This document shows, piece after piece, positions 19,334-28,375 of a DNA stretch of 58,195 nt (position 1 is the first letter of the stretch; each line of letters begins with the position of its first letter). The DNA is from Prochloraceae cyanobacterium (GTDB lineage: Bacteria; Cyanobacteriota; Cyanobacteriia; Cyanobacteriales; JASJDA01). The position numbers and the translations under genes were made by a program. Below the pieces are notes generated by a model, which did no database searches, was not told where the DNA came from, and was given only the letters and a program-made list of their open reading frames with translations. The stretch covers positions 1-58,195 of the forward strand of contig JASJDA010000018.1 in NCBI GenBank assembly GCA_030065755.1, given 5' to 3'.

Positions 19334-22300
19334 TCAATACACCGCGCCTAACGCTTTGAGAGTAATCAACTGAGCTTTAGTTAAGCCGCGAGCACCAGTG
19401 ATGCAAGTCTTCTCTAACGGTCTTTTACTTGTCAAAGTCATATAAGACTGACCCGCCTGCGCGTCCCAAAGCCTGATAGTTTCATCTTGAGAGCCACTAG
19501 CAATTGTTTTGCCATCCGAACTAAAAGCAACTGACCAAACCCAATGAGTATGACCGCGTAAAGTTTGCCAGCATTTACCGTCGTTAACATTCCATAATTT
19601 GATAGTTCCGTCACAACTGCCACTAGCAATTGTTTGACAGTCGGGACTAAAAGCCACAGACTGAACCCAGCTATGGTGTCCCCACAAGGTTTTCAGACAT
19701 TCACCAGTGCTAACATCCCATAATTTGATAGTTCCGTCACAACTGCCGCTAGCAATTATTTGACCGTCGGGACTAAAAACTACGCACTGAACCCAGCTGT
19801 GGTGTCCCGACAAAGTTTTCAGGCACTCATCAGTCCTAATATTCCACAGCCTCACTGTTTTGTCTTCGCCGCTACTAGCTAAACTGAGACCATTGGGACT
19901 GAAAGCTACCGACCAGATCCAACCCGTGTGTCCCGACAAAGTTTTCAAGCACTTTCTAGTAGGGATATCCCATAACTTAACAGTACAGTCCCCACCACCA
20001 CTAGCTAATTTTTTGCCATCGGGACTAAAGACAACTGAACGAACCCAACGAGTATGACCTAGCAAGGTTTTCAGACACATTCCGGTAGATAGGTCCCATA
20101 ACTTCAAACTATAGTCACTGCTGGCACTGGCGAAAATTTTTCCCGTCGGACTGAAAGCAACCGAACAGACCCAACCATCATGCCCTTGTAAGGTCTTGTT
20201 TGGTAACGATTGACCGATGCCAAGTTCCCAAAATCTGATTTTGCCATCCTCACTTCCGCTAGCTAAGATTTTGCCATCCTGACTAAAGGCGATCGATTGT
20301 ATCCAACTACCGTAGCCTTGCCAAGTTTGTAAGCATTGACCAGTCTTCACTTCCCATAATTTCACCGCTCGGTCTTCACCAGCGCTGGCTATAATTGTGC
20401 CATCGGGACTAAAAGCAACTGAACTTAACCTACTACTGTGTCCGTGTAAGGTTTTTAAGCATCGACCTGTAGAGAAATCCCACAATCTTAAAGTGTGGTC
20501 GCCGCCACCAGTAACTATAATGCTACCGTCAGGACTAAAAGCTAGGTCGCGCACCCGCTGGGTGTGTCCTTCGAGAGTTTGGAAGCATTCTCCTGTGGAA
20601 ATATTCCACAGTTTCAACGTTCGATCTCCACTGACGCTACCTAAAGTTTTTCCGTCGGGACTGAAAGCTACAGATCGCACCCAAAGAGCATGTCCCTCTA
20701 AAGTTTTGAGACACTTACCTGTGGAGATATCCCAGATCTTTACTGTCTTGTCTTCACTGCCACTAGCTAGGATTGTCCCGTCGGGACTGAATTTAATTGA
20801 CCAGATGTAACTAGCGTGTCCCGATAAAATTTGCAAAACTTTACCAGTGTTAGCATCCCACAGTCTTACAGTTCGATCGCTGCTGCCGCTGGCTAAGGTC
20901 GTTCCATCTGGACTAAAAGTTACGGAACGAACTCGCTGATTGTGTCCCTCTAAAGTTTTCAGACATTTACCGTCTGAAACATTCCATAACTTTACAGTTT
21001 GGTCGCTGCTAGCGCTACTCAGTATGCGATTATCTGGGCTGAAGCTAACCGAGTTTACCCAACCAGCATGGCCTTGAAAGTTTAGTAGCAATTTGCCATC
21101 GGGCATTTGCCACAAGCGAATCTCTCCATTAACATCCCCAGTTGCCAATAATTGACCGTCCGTACTAAATGCTATTGACAAAATATTTGTTAGCTGTTTG
21201 ACAAAAGTTGAATTTCTCAGATCGGCACCAGTAAAATTTACATTATGTAAGTTGCAGTCCTGAAGATAAGCTTGCCAAACTGCTAAATGAGAAAAATCGT
21301 AGCCAGTTAAATCTATCTGAAGTTGACACAATATATTGAGAATATTTCCGGCGGCATATCCTGGTTCTCTAAATGATTGTGCTTGCAGTTTGGAGATTAT
21401 TTTTTTTAGTCTGATTTCGATATTTTTTCTATTTTTAAAGACCCCTATTAGTCTTTCTATAACTGGTTTGATAATGAACTTAACTTGAGCGTTTCTAATA
21501 TATTCTTTTCCTTGCGCTTTGAGCATAGCATGTCTGTTAAATAAAACTAACTCGCCAGTCTCAATTTCGCTAATAATCTCCTCGATAAATTTTTCAACTA
21601 AGTATTCTCTCACTACTGGCTGTAATGAAAAATAATTGCTATTTTTATCAATTAGAGATCGTTGTGCTAGAGATTTGAGAGTTTCTATTAATTGTTTTTG
21701 GGAAATTTTGGGAAAAATATCAGCTTGTAGTTCGGCGGCAGATATTGGATCTTGCTCGATCGCCAACCAGTATAAAAATGTTTTGCCCAAATCTGATAAA
21801 CGATTGAACTGCTTGTTTAAAAGCTCGTTAATCTCATCAAAAACTAAGGTATTTTGTTTGATAAATTCAGATATGTTTCCTTGAAATAATTCTTGAATTG
21901 TGGCAAATACAATTTTTAAAGCCAGTGGATTGCCTCCATATTGCTCGATAAGGAACTTGCATTTGGAATCCGATCCACAATAACAACCGTGGAGTTGAAG
22001 TAGCTCGTTTGCCGCCTCAATACTCAAACCACCTATTCTGAGACAGCGAACAGGCAGTGTTTTCCCTTGCATTAGGGCAATTTCTTTGGGTTTTTCTCGA
22101 CTGGTGAGTAGCAAACAGCTATTGTGGCGGCATTCTCCGACGAGTTTGAGAAGTTCCCCGTAATTTTCACAACCCTCTTTATAGTGACCGGCATTAGTAC
22201 CACTACACATAATGGTCTCTGCGTTATCCAACACCAGCAAACATCGGTGCTTCTTTAAATAATCGATCGTATGTGATATTAGTTCTTCTGTGCTTGTTGG

Positions 22301-23104
22301 TAAGTCCTTTTCCTCCTCTGGGTTCAGGCATTGAAGTATGTTGGTTAGAATTTGCTGTAAGGGTGGAGCGTGAGTTAGCGATCGCCAAATAATATACTCA
22401 AATTCATTTTCGAGGCGTTCGCCTAATTTCACGCTCAGGTGGGTTTTGCCAATTCCCCCCATGCCCAACAACCCTACTAAGCGGCAGCGATCTTTAACGA
22501 GCCATTGTTCTAATAAAGCCAATTCTCGATCCCGTCCGTAGAAAACGGAAACATCAGGGGCTTCTCCCCAATCTTGCCAACTCTTACTCTTCCAGAGACG
22601 ATCTTCAACGATTGCGGGGTTGCGATCGTAATTTATTTCTACTCTTGTTGGCAAGGTGTGCCCTCGGTCTGTTTCCCTATTGCCAATTATTTCGTTTGTG
22701 TCTGCAAATGAGTCGGCAAATTCTGGAAAAGCAGATTTTATAGTGTCTAAGTCAAGCAAAATTTCCGTCTTTTTTGCCGAGCGATCTCCAGAAATGAATT
22801 GAGCTATATCTGATAATTTCGTACACTTAGCTTTTTGAATAAATTGCCGTTTTAAAGCAGCCCGCAAGTTAGTTTTCTTGACCTTTTCGCCGCAAACATC
22901 TGAAAGGAGTTTCCATAATTTAGGCCCCACATCCTGTTTGACATAACTCACCGAATAGCCGAGATCTTCAGCTATTTCATCGTAGTTTTTCCGTGGTTCG
23001 GACAAAGTTTTTTGCAGTACAATTCTTTGCAGGTCGCTCAGGTGTTGACTTGTTTTGTCATAAATTAAATTGTCTAAAAAATCTATGACTTTCTGGAAGT
23101 CCAT
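19334..23104 (-). CDS. STAND NTPase: N-terminal HTH, NB-ARC, 14 WD40 repeats
   Basis: A 1256-aa signalling protein. Residues about 1-100 form a helix-turn-helix-like domain (LSDLQRIVLQKTLSEP, YDEIAEDLGYS) of the type fused to cyanobacterial STAND proteins. The NB-ARC NTPase has Walker A GMGGIGKT near residue 214 and Walker B CLLVLDNAET. A helical region and a short pentapeptide-like stretch (NLHNVNFTGADLRNSTF) precede 14 WD40 units from about residue 630, each ending in a LW/IW/FW dipeptide. That is enough for two seven-bladed propellers. Such proteins switch on ligand binding and oligomerisation; here the effector could be DNA binding. Blades 12 and 13 are nearly identical at DNA level, a sign of recent duplication. 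Confidence 0.88.
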   Translation of the reverse strand: MDFQKVIDFLDNLIYDKTSQHLSDLQRIVLQKTLSEPRKNYDEIAEDLGYSVSYVKQDVGPKLWKLLSDVCGEKVKKTNLRAALKRQFIQKAKCTKLSDIAQFISGDRSAKKTEILLDLDTIKSAFPEFADSFADTNEIIGNRETDRGHTLPTRVEINYDRNPAIVEDRLWKSKSWQDWGEAPDVSVFYGRDRELALLEQWLVKDRCRLVGLLGMGGIGKTHLSVKLGERLENEFEYIIWRSLTHAPPLQQILTNILQCLNPEEEKDLPTSTEELISHTIDYLKKHRCLLVLDNAETIMCSGTNAGHYKEGCENYGELLKLVGECRHNSCLLLTSREKPKEIALMQGKTLPVRCLRIGGLSIEAANELLQLHGCYCGSDSKCKFLIEQYGGNPLALKIVFATIQELFQGNISEFIKQNTLVFDEINELLNKQFNRLSDLGKTFLYWLAIEQDPISAAELQADIFPKISQKQLIETLKSLAQRSLIDKNSNYFSLQPVVREYLVEKFIEEIISEIETGELVLFNRHAMLKAQGKEYIRNAQVKFIIKPVIERLIGVFKNRKNIEIRLKKIISKLQAQSFREPGYAAGNILNILCQLQIDLTGYDFSHLAVWQAYLQDCNLHNVNFTGADLRNSTFVKQLTNILSIAFSTDGQLLATGDVNGEIRLWQMPDGKLLLNFQGHAGWVNSVSFSPDNRILSSASSDQTVKLWNVSDGKCLKTLEGHNQRVRSVTFSPDGTTLASGSSDRTVRLWDANTGKVLQILSGHASYIWSIKFSPDGTILASGSEDKTVKIWDISTGKCLKTLEGHALWVRSVAFSPDGKTLGSVSGDRTLKLWNISTGECFQTLEGHTQRVRDLAFSPDGSIIVTGGGDHTLRLWDFSTGRCLKTLHGHSSRLSSVAFSPDGTIIASAGEDRAVKLWEVKTGQCLQTWQGYGSWIQSIAFSQDGKILASGSEDGKIRFWELGIGQSLPNKTLQGHDGWVCSVAFSPTGKIFASASSDYSLKLWDLSTGMCLKTLLGHTRWVRSVVFSPDGKKLASGGGDCTVKLWDIPTRKCLKTLSGHTGWIWSVAFSPNGLSLASSGEDKTVRLWNIRTDECLKTLSGHHSWVQCVVFSPDGQIIASGSCDGTIKLWDVSTGECLKTLWGHHSWVQSVAFSPDCQTIASGSCDGTIKLWNVNDGKCWQTLRGHTHWVWSVAFSSDGKTIASGSQDETIRLWDAQAGQSYMTLTSKRPLEKTCITGARGLTKAQLITLKALGAVY

Positions 23105-23490
23105 AATTTAGATTTATATTTTTATTTTTTTTGAGTTTTGTTATTAATTCAATTTTAATTATATCATAGGTCAACTTCATAAACTGCATATAAAACTCAT
23201 AATAAAACTCATGTGATTTCTTTCTCAATTTCTCAATGAGAAAATAGCCCAATTAAAGCCGAGCGGCTAAAAAAACATTTCTCCCAATAAAGGAGAGAAA
23301 TCAATTAATTTTTATTAATAAAAATACAAAAAACATTACCAAGAGTATGCTAAAAAAACTGTTTTGCTGTCTTTAATATTGGCTGAGTTCAGCTCTGGTT
23401 GGCTTACAACCAGAGATGTACCTATTGTTTGCAATTTTTAATCCAAAACTCTTTCAGTGATTGAATATTTTTTGTTTTTGTGGCGCTGGA
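23105..23490. other. intergenic region with two hairpins
   Basis: This 386-bp AT-rich gap lies between the MinD-like gene (3' side) and the STAND gene (5' side), both minus strand. A perfect 9-bp stem (23393-23401 with 23407-23415, 5-nt loop) and a TTTCTCC/GGAGAAA-type hairpin near 23278-23300 are visible. The first is the probable terminator of the MinD-like gene. No ORF has a supporting ribosome-binding site. Confidence 0.4.
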
Positions 23491-24252
23491 TTAGGACATA
23501 ATTTTTTCGCCAACTTCGATTAATGACTTACTTATGGGATGGTTGGGATATTCGAGACAAAAGATACCACTACTAGCAAGCCTGATCATATCCTCTGATT
23601 CTGGAAGTATAGCTGCCACATTGACATCGTAAGTCTTCTCAATTTGTTGATGAATCTGTTGAAAATCGTAATCCTTCAAAGCTTTATTAACGAGTAGTTT
23701 TAGCTCGGGAACGTTTAGTCTGCGGGAGACATCTACAGTTACAGCAGTTCCCTGAAAATCTTGTTGGTCAGGTCTCAGTACGATAAAAACCAGATCGGAA
23801 ATAGTTAGGGAGAGTAATGTTTGTTCGTTGAGACCTGGGTGAGTGTCAATAAACAGATAATCAATATCGAGTTCTTTGATCAGATCTTGGAAGCCTTCAA
23901 AAAGCATATCCGCGTTGAAACCTTCTCGCAAAATTCTCGAAATATCGTTCAATTTGACACTCGAAGGAACCAGGTAGATCTGACTGTCCTCAGTCTCTCG
24001 CTCCTTTAACATGTAGCTAACATCACAAGCAGCGTCGCTAATGTCACAGTTACCCCAAAGAAAGTCATTGAGAGTATATTTGACCTGCTCTTCTTTAATT
24101 CCAAACAAAACGTGAATACCAGGAGAAGGAAGGTCGGTGTCGATTATACCGACTTTATTCCCTGCAAGAGCAACTGTTGCGGCTAGATTAGCAGTGACAT
24201 TTGATTTGCCAGTTCCTCCTCTATAGGAGTGAATAGAAATAATTTTGGCCAT
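23491..24252 (-). CDS. MinD/ParA-family P-loop ATPase
   Basis: A 253-aa ATPase of the SIMIBI class. The deviant Walker A at residues 11-17 reads RGGTGKS, with Arg in place of the usual signature Lys. Switch regions are IDTDLPSPG near 38-46 and FIDTHPGL near 134-141, and VLRPDQQDFQGT follows. A C-terminal membrane-targeting helix of the classic MinD type is not obvious. Such proteins position complexes or act in regulation. It is divergent from the zincin-like gene at the start of the NHLM export operon, sharing a 140-bp intergenic region with it, so a link to that system is possible but unproven. Confidence 0.82.
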   Translation of the reverse strand: MAKIISIHSYRGGTGKSNVTANLAATVALAGNKVGIIDTDLPSPGIHVLFGIKEEQVKYTLNDFLWGNCDISDAACDVSYMLKERETEDSQIYLVPSSVKLNDISRILREGFNADMLFEGFQDLIKELDIDYLFIDTHPGLNEQTLLSLTISDLVFIVLRPDQQDFQGTAVTVDVSRRLNVPELKLLVNKALKDYDFQQIHQQIEKTYDVNVAAILPESEDMIRLASSGIFCLEYPNHPISKSLIEVGEKIMS

Positions 24253-24392
24253 GGGATTAATTTAAATTAATGTAGTGAAAATGTTATGAATCACCATTAT
24301 TTTATGCTGAATCACTTAGAATTATAGATAATCGATACAAATTAGTTACGTATAAATAACGATTTATTATAGATAAAGGAGTCAAAACTCAA

Positions 24393-25562
24393 ATGAACTC
24401 CCAGAAAATACGTAGTGAGACTTTAAAAGTATACGAGATCGGCGAGTCTGAAATTCAAGAATTGCTCGCATATAATCACAACGTATTTAACCAGAACGGA
24501 TTAAAAGATCTGAGTCTTCCTCTCGAACCCGAATCACACGTGGCAGTTTGGGAGGAATATGCAGATAAGGCGAATAAATTAGGGGCTCTTGCTGCTTTAA
24601 AACCCCATTTGGTGCAGTTTCAATTTCCCATTGCTTCTGACATAAGTAAAACCGAGGCATACCGCGGAGCTACCCGTAAAGGAGAACCTGTAGAGGATAT
24701 GGCGATCGCTACGGGGCTGGTTTTCAGCGAACCAGAAAAATTACAGTTACGGATTCATCAAACTCTAGCGGGTCCGATCCCAATAATCATTGCGGGGAAC
24801 CGCAATGATTTTGTCACTTTAGTGCAAGCACTTACTAAACGCAATGAACCTCAGCCAGTGCCAGATTCTATGGGAGCCTGTATTGTCGGCGGTTATAATA
24901 ATTGGCACAGGATTAGTCTATATAAGGAAAAGTGGCGCGCCCAAAACCCACAACATTCTTCAGAATCTGACTGGAAGGCTGAGTTTAAACGTATAATTCC
25001 CCATAAAGAACTGTACCAAGATCGATTTATATTACTCAGTCCAGGTTTTTATAGTAATGTTAAACCAGCTCAATTAGGGCTTACAGAGAGCGAGTGGCAG
25101 AAACTCTCTTTGGAGATTAGGCTCGAACACGAATGCACCCATTATTTAACTCGCCGCTTCTTTGGCTCAATGCGTAATAACTTAATGGACGAATTAATCG
25201 CCGACTACAGAGGCATTGTAGCCGCGATCGGATATTACCGAGCTGATTGGTTTTTAGAGTTTTTAGGCTTAGAATCATTTCCTGTTTACCGCCAAGGGGG
25301 TAGGTTAGAAAATTATCGAGGAGAGCCCCCACTTTCCGAGCGAGCGTTTAAAATTCTCCAAACACTAGTTAAAACAGCTGCTGAAAATCTCGAATATTTC
25401 GATCGTAAATATTACTCAAAGGGTTCGAGAAACTCGTTGGAAGAAGTTTCAATGCTGATAGCTTTAACAAGCTTAACATTAGAGGAGTTAGCTTCATCCT
25501 CAGCCGAAAAATTCTTAGAATCAGCAGTCACTAAGCAACACAAAAAGTTACTTGAAAATTAA
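24393..25562 (+). CDS. putative zinc metallopeptidase-like protein (HECTH) of the NHLM export locus
   Basis: A 389-aa protein of unassigned family. It contains an HExxH zincin motif, H246-E-C-T-H250 in RLEHECTHYLTRRF. An acidic segment MDELIADYRG follows, with E267 or D271 as candidate third metal ligand. No signal peptide or membrane helix is present, so it should be cytosolic. It is the first gene of the plus-strand export group, with a clear AAAGGAG ribosome-binding site, and lies 60 bp before the cyclic-nucleotide-binding gene. It might trim precursors or modifying proteins. The C39 domain of the downstream transporter already accounts for leader removal, so the role is open. Confidence 0.6.
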   Translation: MNSQKIRSETLKVYEIGESEIQELLAYNHNVFNQNGLKDLSLPLEPESHVAVWEEYADKANKLGALAALKPHLVQFQFPIASDISKTEAYRGATRKGEPVEDMAIATGLVFSEPEKLQLRIHQTLAGPIPIIIAGNRNDFVTLVQALTKRNEPQPVPDSMGACIVGGYNNWHRISLYKEKWRAQNPQHSSESDWKAEFKRIIPHKELYQDRFILLSPGFYSNVKPAQLGLTESEWQKLSLEIRLEHECTHYLTRRFFGSMRNNLMDELIADYRGIVAAIGYYRADWFLEFLGLESFPVYRQGGRLENYRGEPPLSERAFKILQTLVKTAAENLEYFDRKYYSKGSRNSLEEVSMLIALTSLTLEELASSSAEKFLESAVTKQHKKLLEN

Positions 25563-25621
25563 ATCTAAAATACTGTATCTAAACAATAAAAGCGGATGAA
25601 AAAAAGTCAAAAGGTAAGATT

Positions 25622-26725
25622 ATGACAGAAGTTTTACTAGAACAACTAACTAACGAAGATATTCAATGGTTGAGGAAGACCGGTCAAACACTCCAAGTTA
25701 ATGCCAACAGTGTTTTGATTGAAGCGAACAAGCAAGTTGATTTTTTCTACCTAATCCTCAGCGGAGAACTAGTTGCAAGGGTTTCTAGAAATACCAAGAG
25801 TGCTTTGGGAAAAGCATTTGCTGCTCTTGAAGGCGATCGAGATCTCGAACAGGAAATAGGTCGCTTCTCGGGGGGGGAAGTTTTAGGGGAAATCGCCTTA
25901 TTCAACATCAACTCATCGGCAAGCACGGTTCAGGCTATAGAAAATTCTGTTGTCCTTGCCTTACCCCGTCAGGAAATGATGAGAAAACTGGAGCAAGACG
26001 CGGGCTTTGCTTCTCGTTTTTACAAGTCGATCGCTTTTCTACTTAAAGAGCGCTTTCAGCGTTTACTCAAACTATACCTAAGCCGAAAAATGGGGCAAAT
26101 ATCTCCCCTACAAGTCGGACAGCTCTTCGGCGAACTTAGCGATAGCGACGTTGACTGGATGCTCTCTGGAGGTCACTTAGAAGAAATTTCTAGAGATACA
26201 GTTGTTATAAGTGCTGGCAAGCAAGTAGAAAATTTATACGTGCTGCTGCAGGGGAAAATGTCTGTACGAGTAAGCGAAGCCCAGAAAAACCGTCTCACGG
26301 TTGCATTTGCTGCCCTGGAACAAAACCAAGACTTAAATGCGACACCCGAACGGGAAATTGCGCGGGCATCGAGGGGAGAAATAATTGGTGAAATTACTGC
26401 TTTTGATATGCACTTATCAAACTATACCCTAAAAGCTTTAGAAGACTCATTGGTTTTAGCTATTCCCAGGCAAAAACTCCTCGGGAAATTACAGCAAGAT
26501 ACTCGTATGGCTGCTCGTTTCTACAGGATGATTGGCCTATTGATTTCTAGTAAACATCAAGGATTGATAGATCGCCTAGGATTCGGTAGAAGTTCCTATA
26601 AAGTGGGTCAAAGCTTATCGGAAGATGTCAACTATGAAGATGAAATAGATTTAGAAGTAATAGACAATATTAGCCTGGGAAGAGCGAGATTTGACTGGAT
26701 GTTGAAACGCTTGAATGTAAGTTAG
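25622..26725 (+). CDS. tandem cyclic-nucleotide-binding-domain protein
   Basis: This 367-aa protein has two consecutive cNMP-binding-like domains. Domain one (about residues 20-140) includes the beta-roll SGELVARVSR and phosphate-binding-cassette-like GGEVLGEIALF. Domain two (about 185-320) repeats the pattern with LQGKMSVRVSE and RGEIIGEITAFD. The key Arg of true cAMP sites (GExALL...RxA) is not clear in either, so ligand binding is uncertain. There is no DNA-binding domain. CNB proteins commonly accompany NHLM secretion genes; it sits between the zincin-like gene and the HlyD gene and could gate export. Confidence 0.8.
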   Translation: MTEVLLEQLTNEDIQWLRKTGQTLQVNANSVLIEANKQVDFFYLILSGELVARVSRNTKSALGKAFAALEGDRDLEQEIGRFSGGEVLGEIALFNINSSASTVQAIENSVVLALPRQEMMRKLEQDAGFASRFYKSIAFLLKERFQRLLKLYLSRKMGQISPLQVGQLFGELSDSDVDWMLSGGHLEEISRDTVVISAGKQVENLYVLLQGKMSVRVSEAQKNRLTVAFAALEQNQDLNATPEREIARASRGEIIGEITAFDMHLSNYTLKALEDSLVLAIPRQKLLGKLQQDTRMAARFYRMIGLLISSKHQGLIDRLGFGRSSYKVGQSLSEDVNYEDEIDLEVIDNISLGRARFDWMLKRLNVS

Positions 26726-26904
26726 AATCTGTCTGCAAAATCGATTTTGTAAAGAATTTTTACTAAAATAGACATCCTGCGTAAACTTAAAAGTGAATCT
26801 TGTATTAATACATAGAAACTCAAAACTTTGTAGTAATACTTAGAAAATAAAAATTGTCGATTTTGTAGATCCCAGACATATATAAAAACCTGGAAAAGAA
26901 GCTC

Positions 26905-28350
26905 ATGGCAACTGAAAATAAAATGTTTCGTAAAGAAGCTCTAGAGCGACTATCTTCACCAGAGCAACTCGACCAACTCTTGAAGGTAGTTAATCCTAGA
27001 GCGTGGATCCCTTTAGCTACTGCCGGTTCGTTGCTATTTGTGGCTGTTGTTTGGAGTGTATTTGGGCGACTTCCTCTGAAAGTTAACGGAGAGGGGGTGC
27101 TAATTTATCCCCACCGCGTGGTGCCATTTGAAGCACCGAGTGGAGGCCAAATATTGACAATTAATATCCAACCAGGAGATAGGGTTAACAAAGGGGATGT
27201 TATCGCGACTCTGGAGCAATCACAATTAGAAAAGCAATTGCAACAACAGCGGGATAAGCTGGCGGAATTAGAGGGACAGAAGCAAGATACCAATAGACTA
27301 GAACAGCGCAAGATTGCTCTCGAACGGGAGACCTTAAAAAAGGAACGCGCTAATCTCGAAGACAGGCTGCGCCGAGATTCAATCGTACCCAGTCTGCGGC
27401 GAGAAAGTCTGGTTGCCCTAGAAAAAAACCGCGAAAGCATAGAACAGCGTTTGGAACAAACCAGAAACTTGCTGCCGACCTTGGAAAAAATGCGCGACGC
27501 TCGTCGCCGACTGTTCGAGCAAGGAGCCATTAGCGAAGATGTCGCATTGGAAGCCAATCAAAGGTACTTCAGCAGTCTGGCACAAATATCACAGTTGGAA
27601 GTGCAATTGCAGACCATGCGAGTGGAAAAAATCAACTCAGAACGTCAGATTTTGGACCTGGAGAACGAGATTGACCAGATTAATACCAAACTCCAGGAAA
27701 TTCAGAGCAAAGAAGCTAGGTTAGCTCAACAAGCACTAGAGAGTTCCATTCAAAAAAACAATAACATTCAGGAAGTTAAGCGCCAAATTGCCCGACTGGA
27801 AACAGAATTAAGAGAAAAAAGCAAAATTGTCAGCCGATACAATGGTCTCGTTCTAGAAATTTCCAAAGTCCCTGGTGACGTTATTCCTTCTGGTACTAGC
27901 GTTGGCTCCATTGAAGTCGAACAAAAAGGAGACCGATCGAAATTGGTTGCTCTTGCCTACTTTGCTGACAAGGACGGCAAGCGAATTAAAGAAGGCATGA
28001 GCGCACAAGTTACTCCCAGCATTGTCAAGCGCGAGCGCTATGGCGGCATCGTTGGTGAAGTTACAAAAGTTTCTTCTTTCCCAGTTACAGTTGACAATGT
28101 GTCAACAATTATCGGCAACCAAAAGCTAGCAGAAAATCTGGTAAATAGCAGTGGCAAGGCTGCTATGCAAGTATTTGTCCAACTCGAAGCAGATCCAAAT
28201 ACCTTCAATGGCTACAAGTGGTCTTCTTCAGATGGGCCGCCAGTTCAACTTTCTTCTGGCATCACTACACGAGTTCGGGTCAAAGTTGGGGAAGTGGCAC
28301 CTATTTCTTACGTGATTCCCTTGTTCCGTTCTTTGACCGGCGTTTATTGA
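26905..28350 (+). CDS. HlyD-family periplasmic adaptor of an NHLM peptide export system
   Basis: A 481-aa membrane-fusion protein linking inner-membrane transporters to an outer-membrane exit. It has a short cytosolic N-terminus, a membrane helix near residues 35-52 (WIPLATAGSLLFVAVVWSVF) and a biotinyl-lipoyl-like half-motif (SGGQILTINIQPGDRVNKGD). A long charged coiled coil follows (about residues 95-310), then the second lipoyl half and a beta-barrel region ending TTRVRVKVGEVAPISYVIP. It is directly upstream of the two ABC transporter genes, with a 25-bp gap to the next start, as in NHLM bacteriocin loci. Confidence 0.88.
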   Translation: MATENKMFRKEALERLSSPEQLDQLLKVVNPRAWIPLATAGSLLFVAVVWSVFGRLPLKVNGEGVLIYPHRVVPFEAPSGGQILTINIQPGDRVNKGDVIATLEQSQLEKQLQQQRDKLAELEGQKQDTNRLEQRKIALERETLKKERANLEDRLRRDSIVPSLRRESLVALEKNRESIEQRLEQTRNLLPTLEKMRDARRRLFEQGAISEDVALEANQRYFSSLAQISQLEVQLQTMRVEKINSERQILDLENEIDQINTKLQEIQSKEARLAQQALESSIQKNNNIQEVKRQIARLETELREKSKIVSRYNGLVLEISKVPGDVIPSGTSVGSIEVEQKGDRSKLVALAYFADKDGKRIKEGMSAQVTPSIVKRERYGGIVGEVTKVSSFPVTVDNVSTIIGNQKLAENLVNSSGKAAMQVFVQLEADPNTFNGYKWSSSDGPPVQLSSGITTRVRVKVGEVAPISYVIPLFRSLTGVY

Positions 28351-28375
28351 GATTAGAGATCTGGTGAGGAGAAAA

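Noticed and set aside
19438-21100. Regularly spaced near-identical repeats that could look like a CRISPR array
   Set aside because: They are about 126 bp apart, in frame, and encode WD40 blades.
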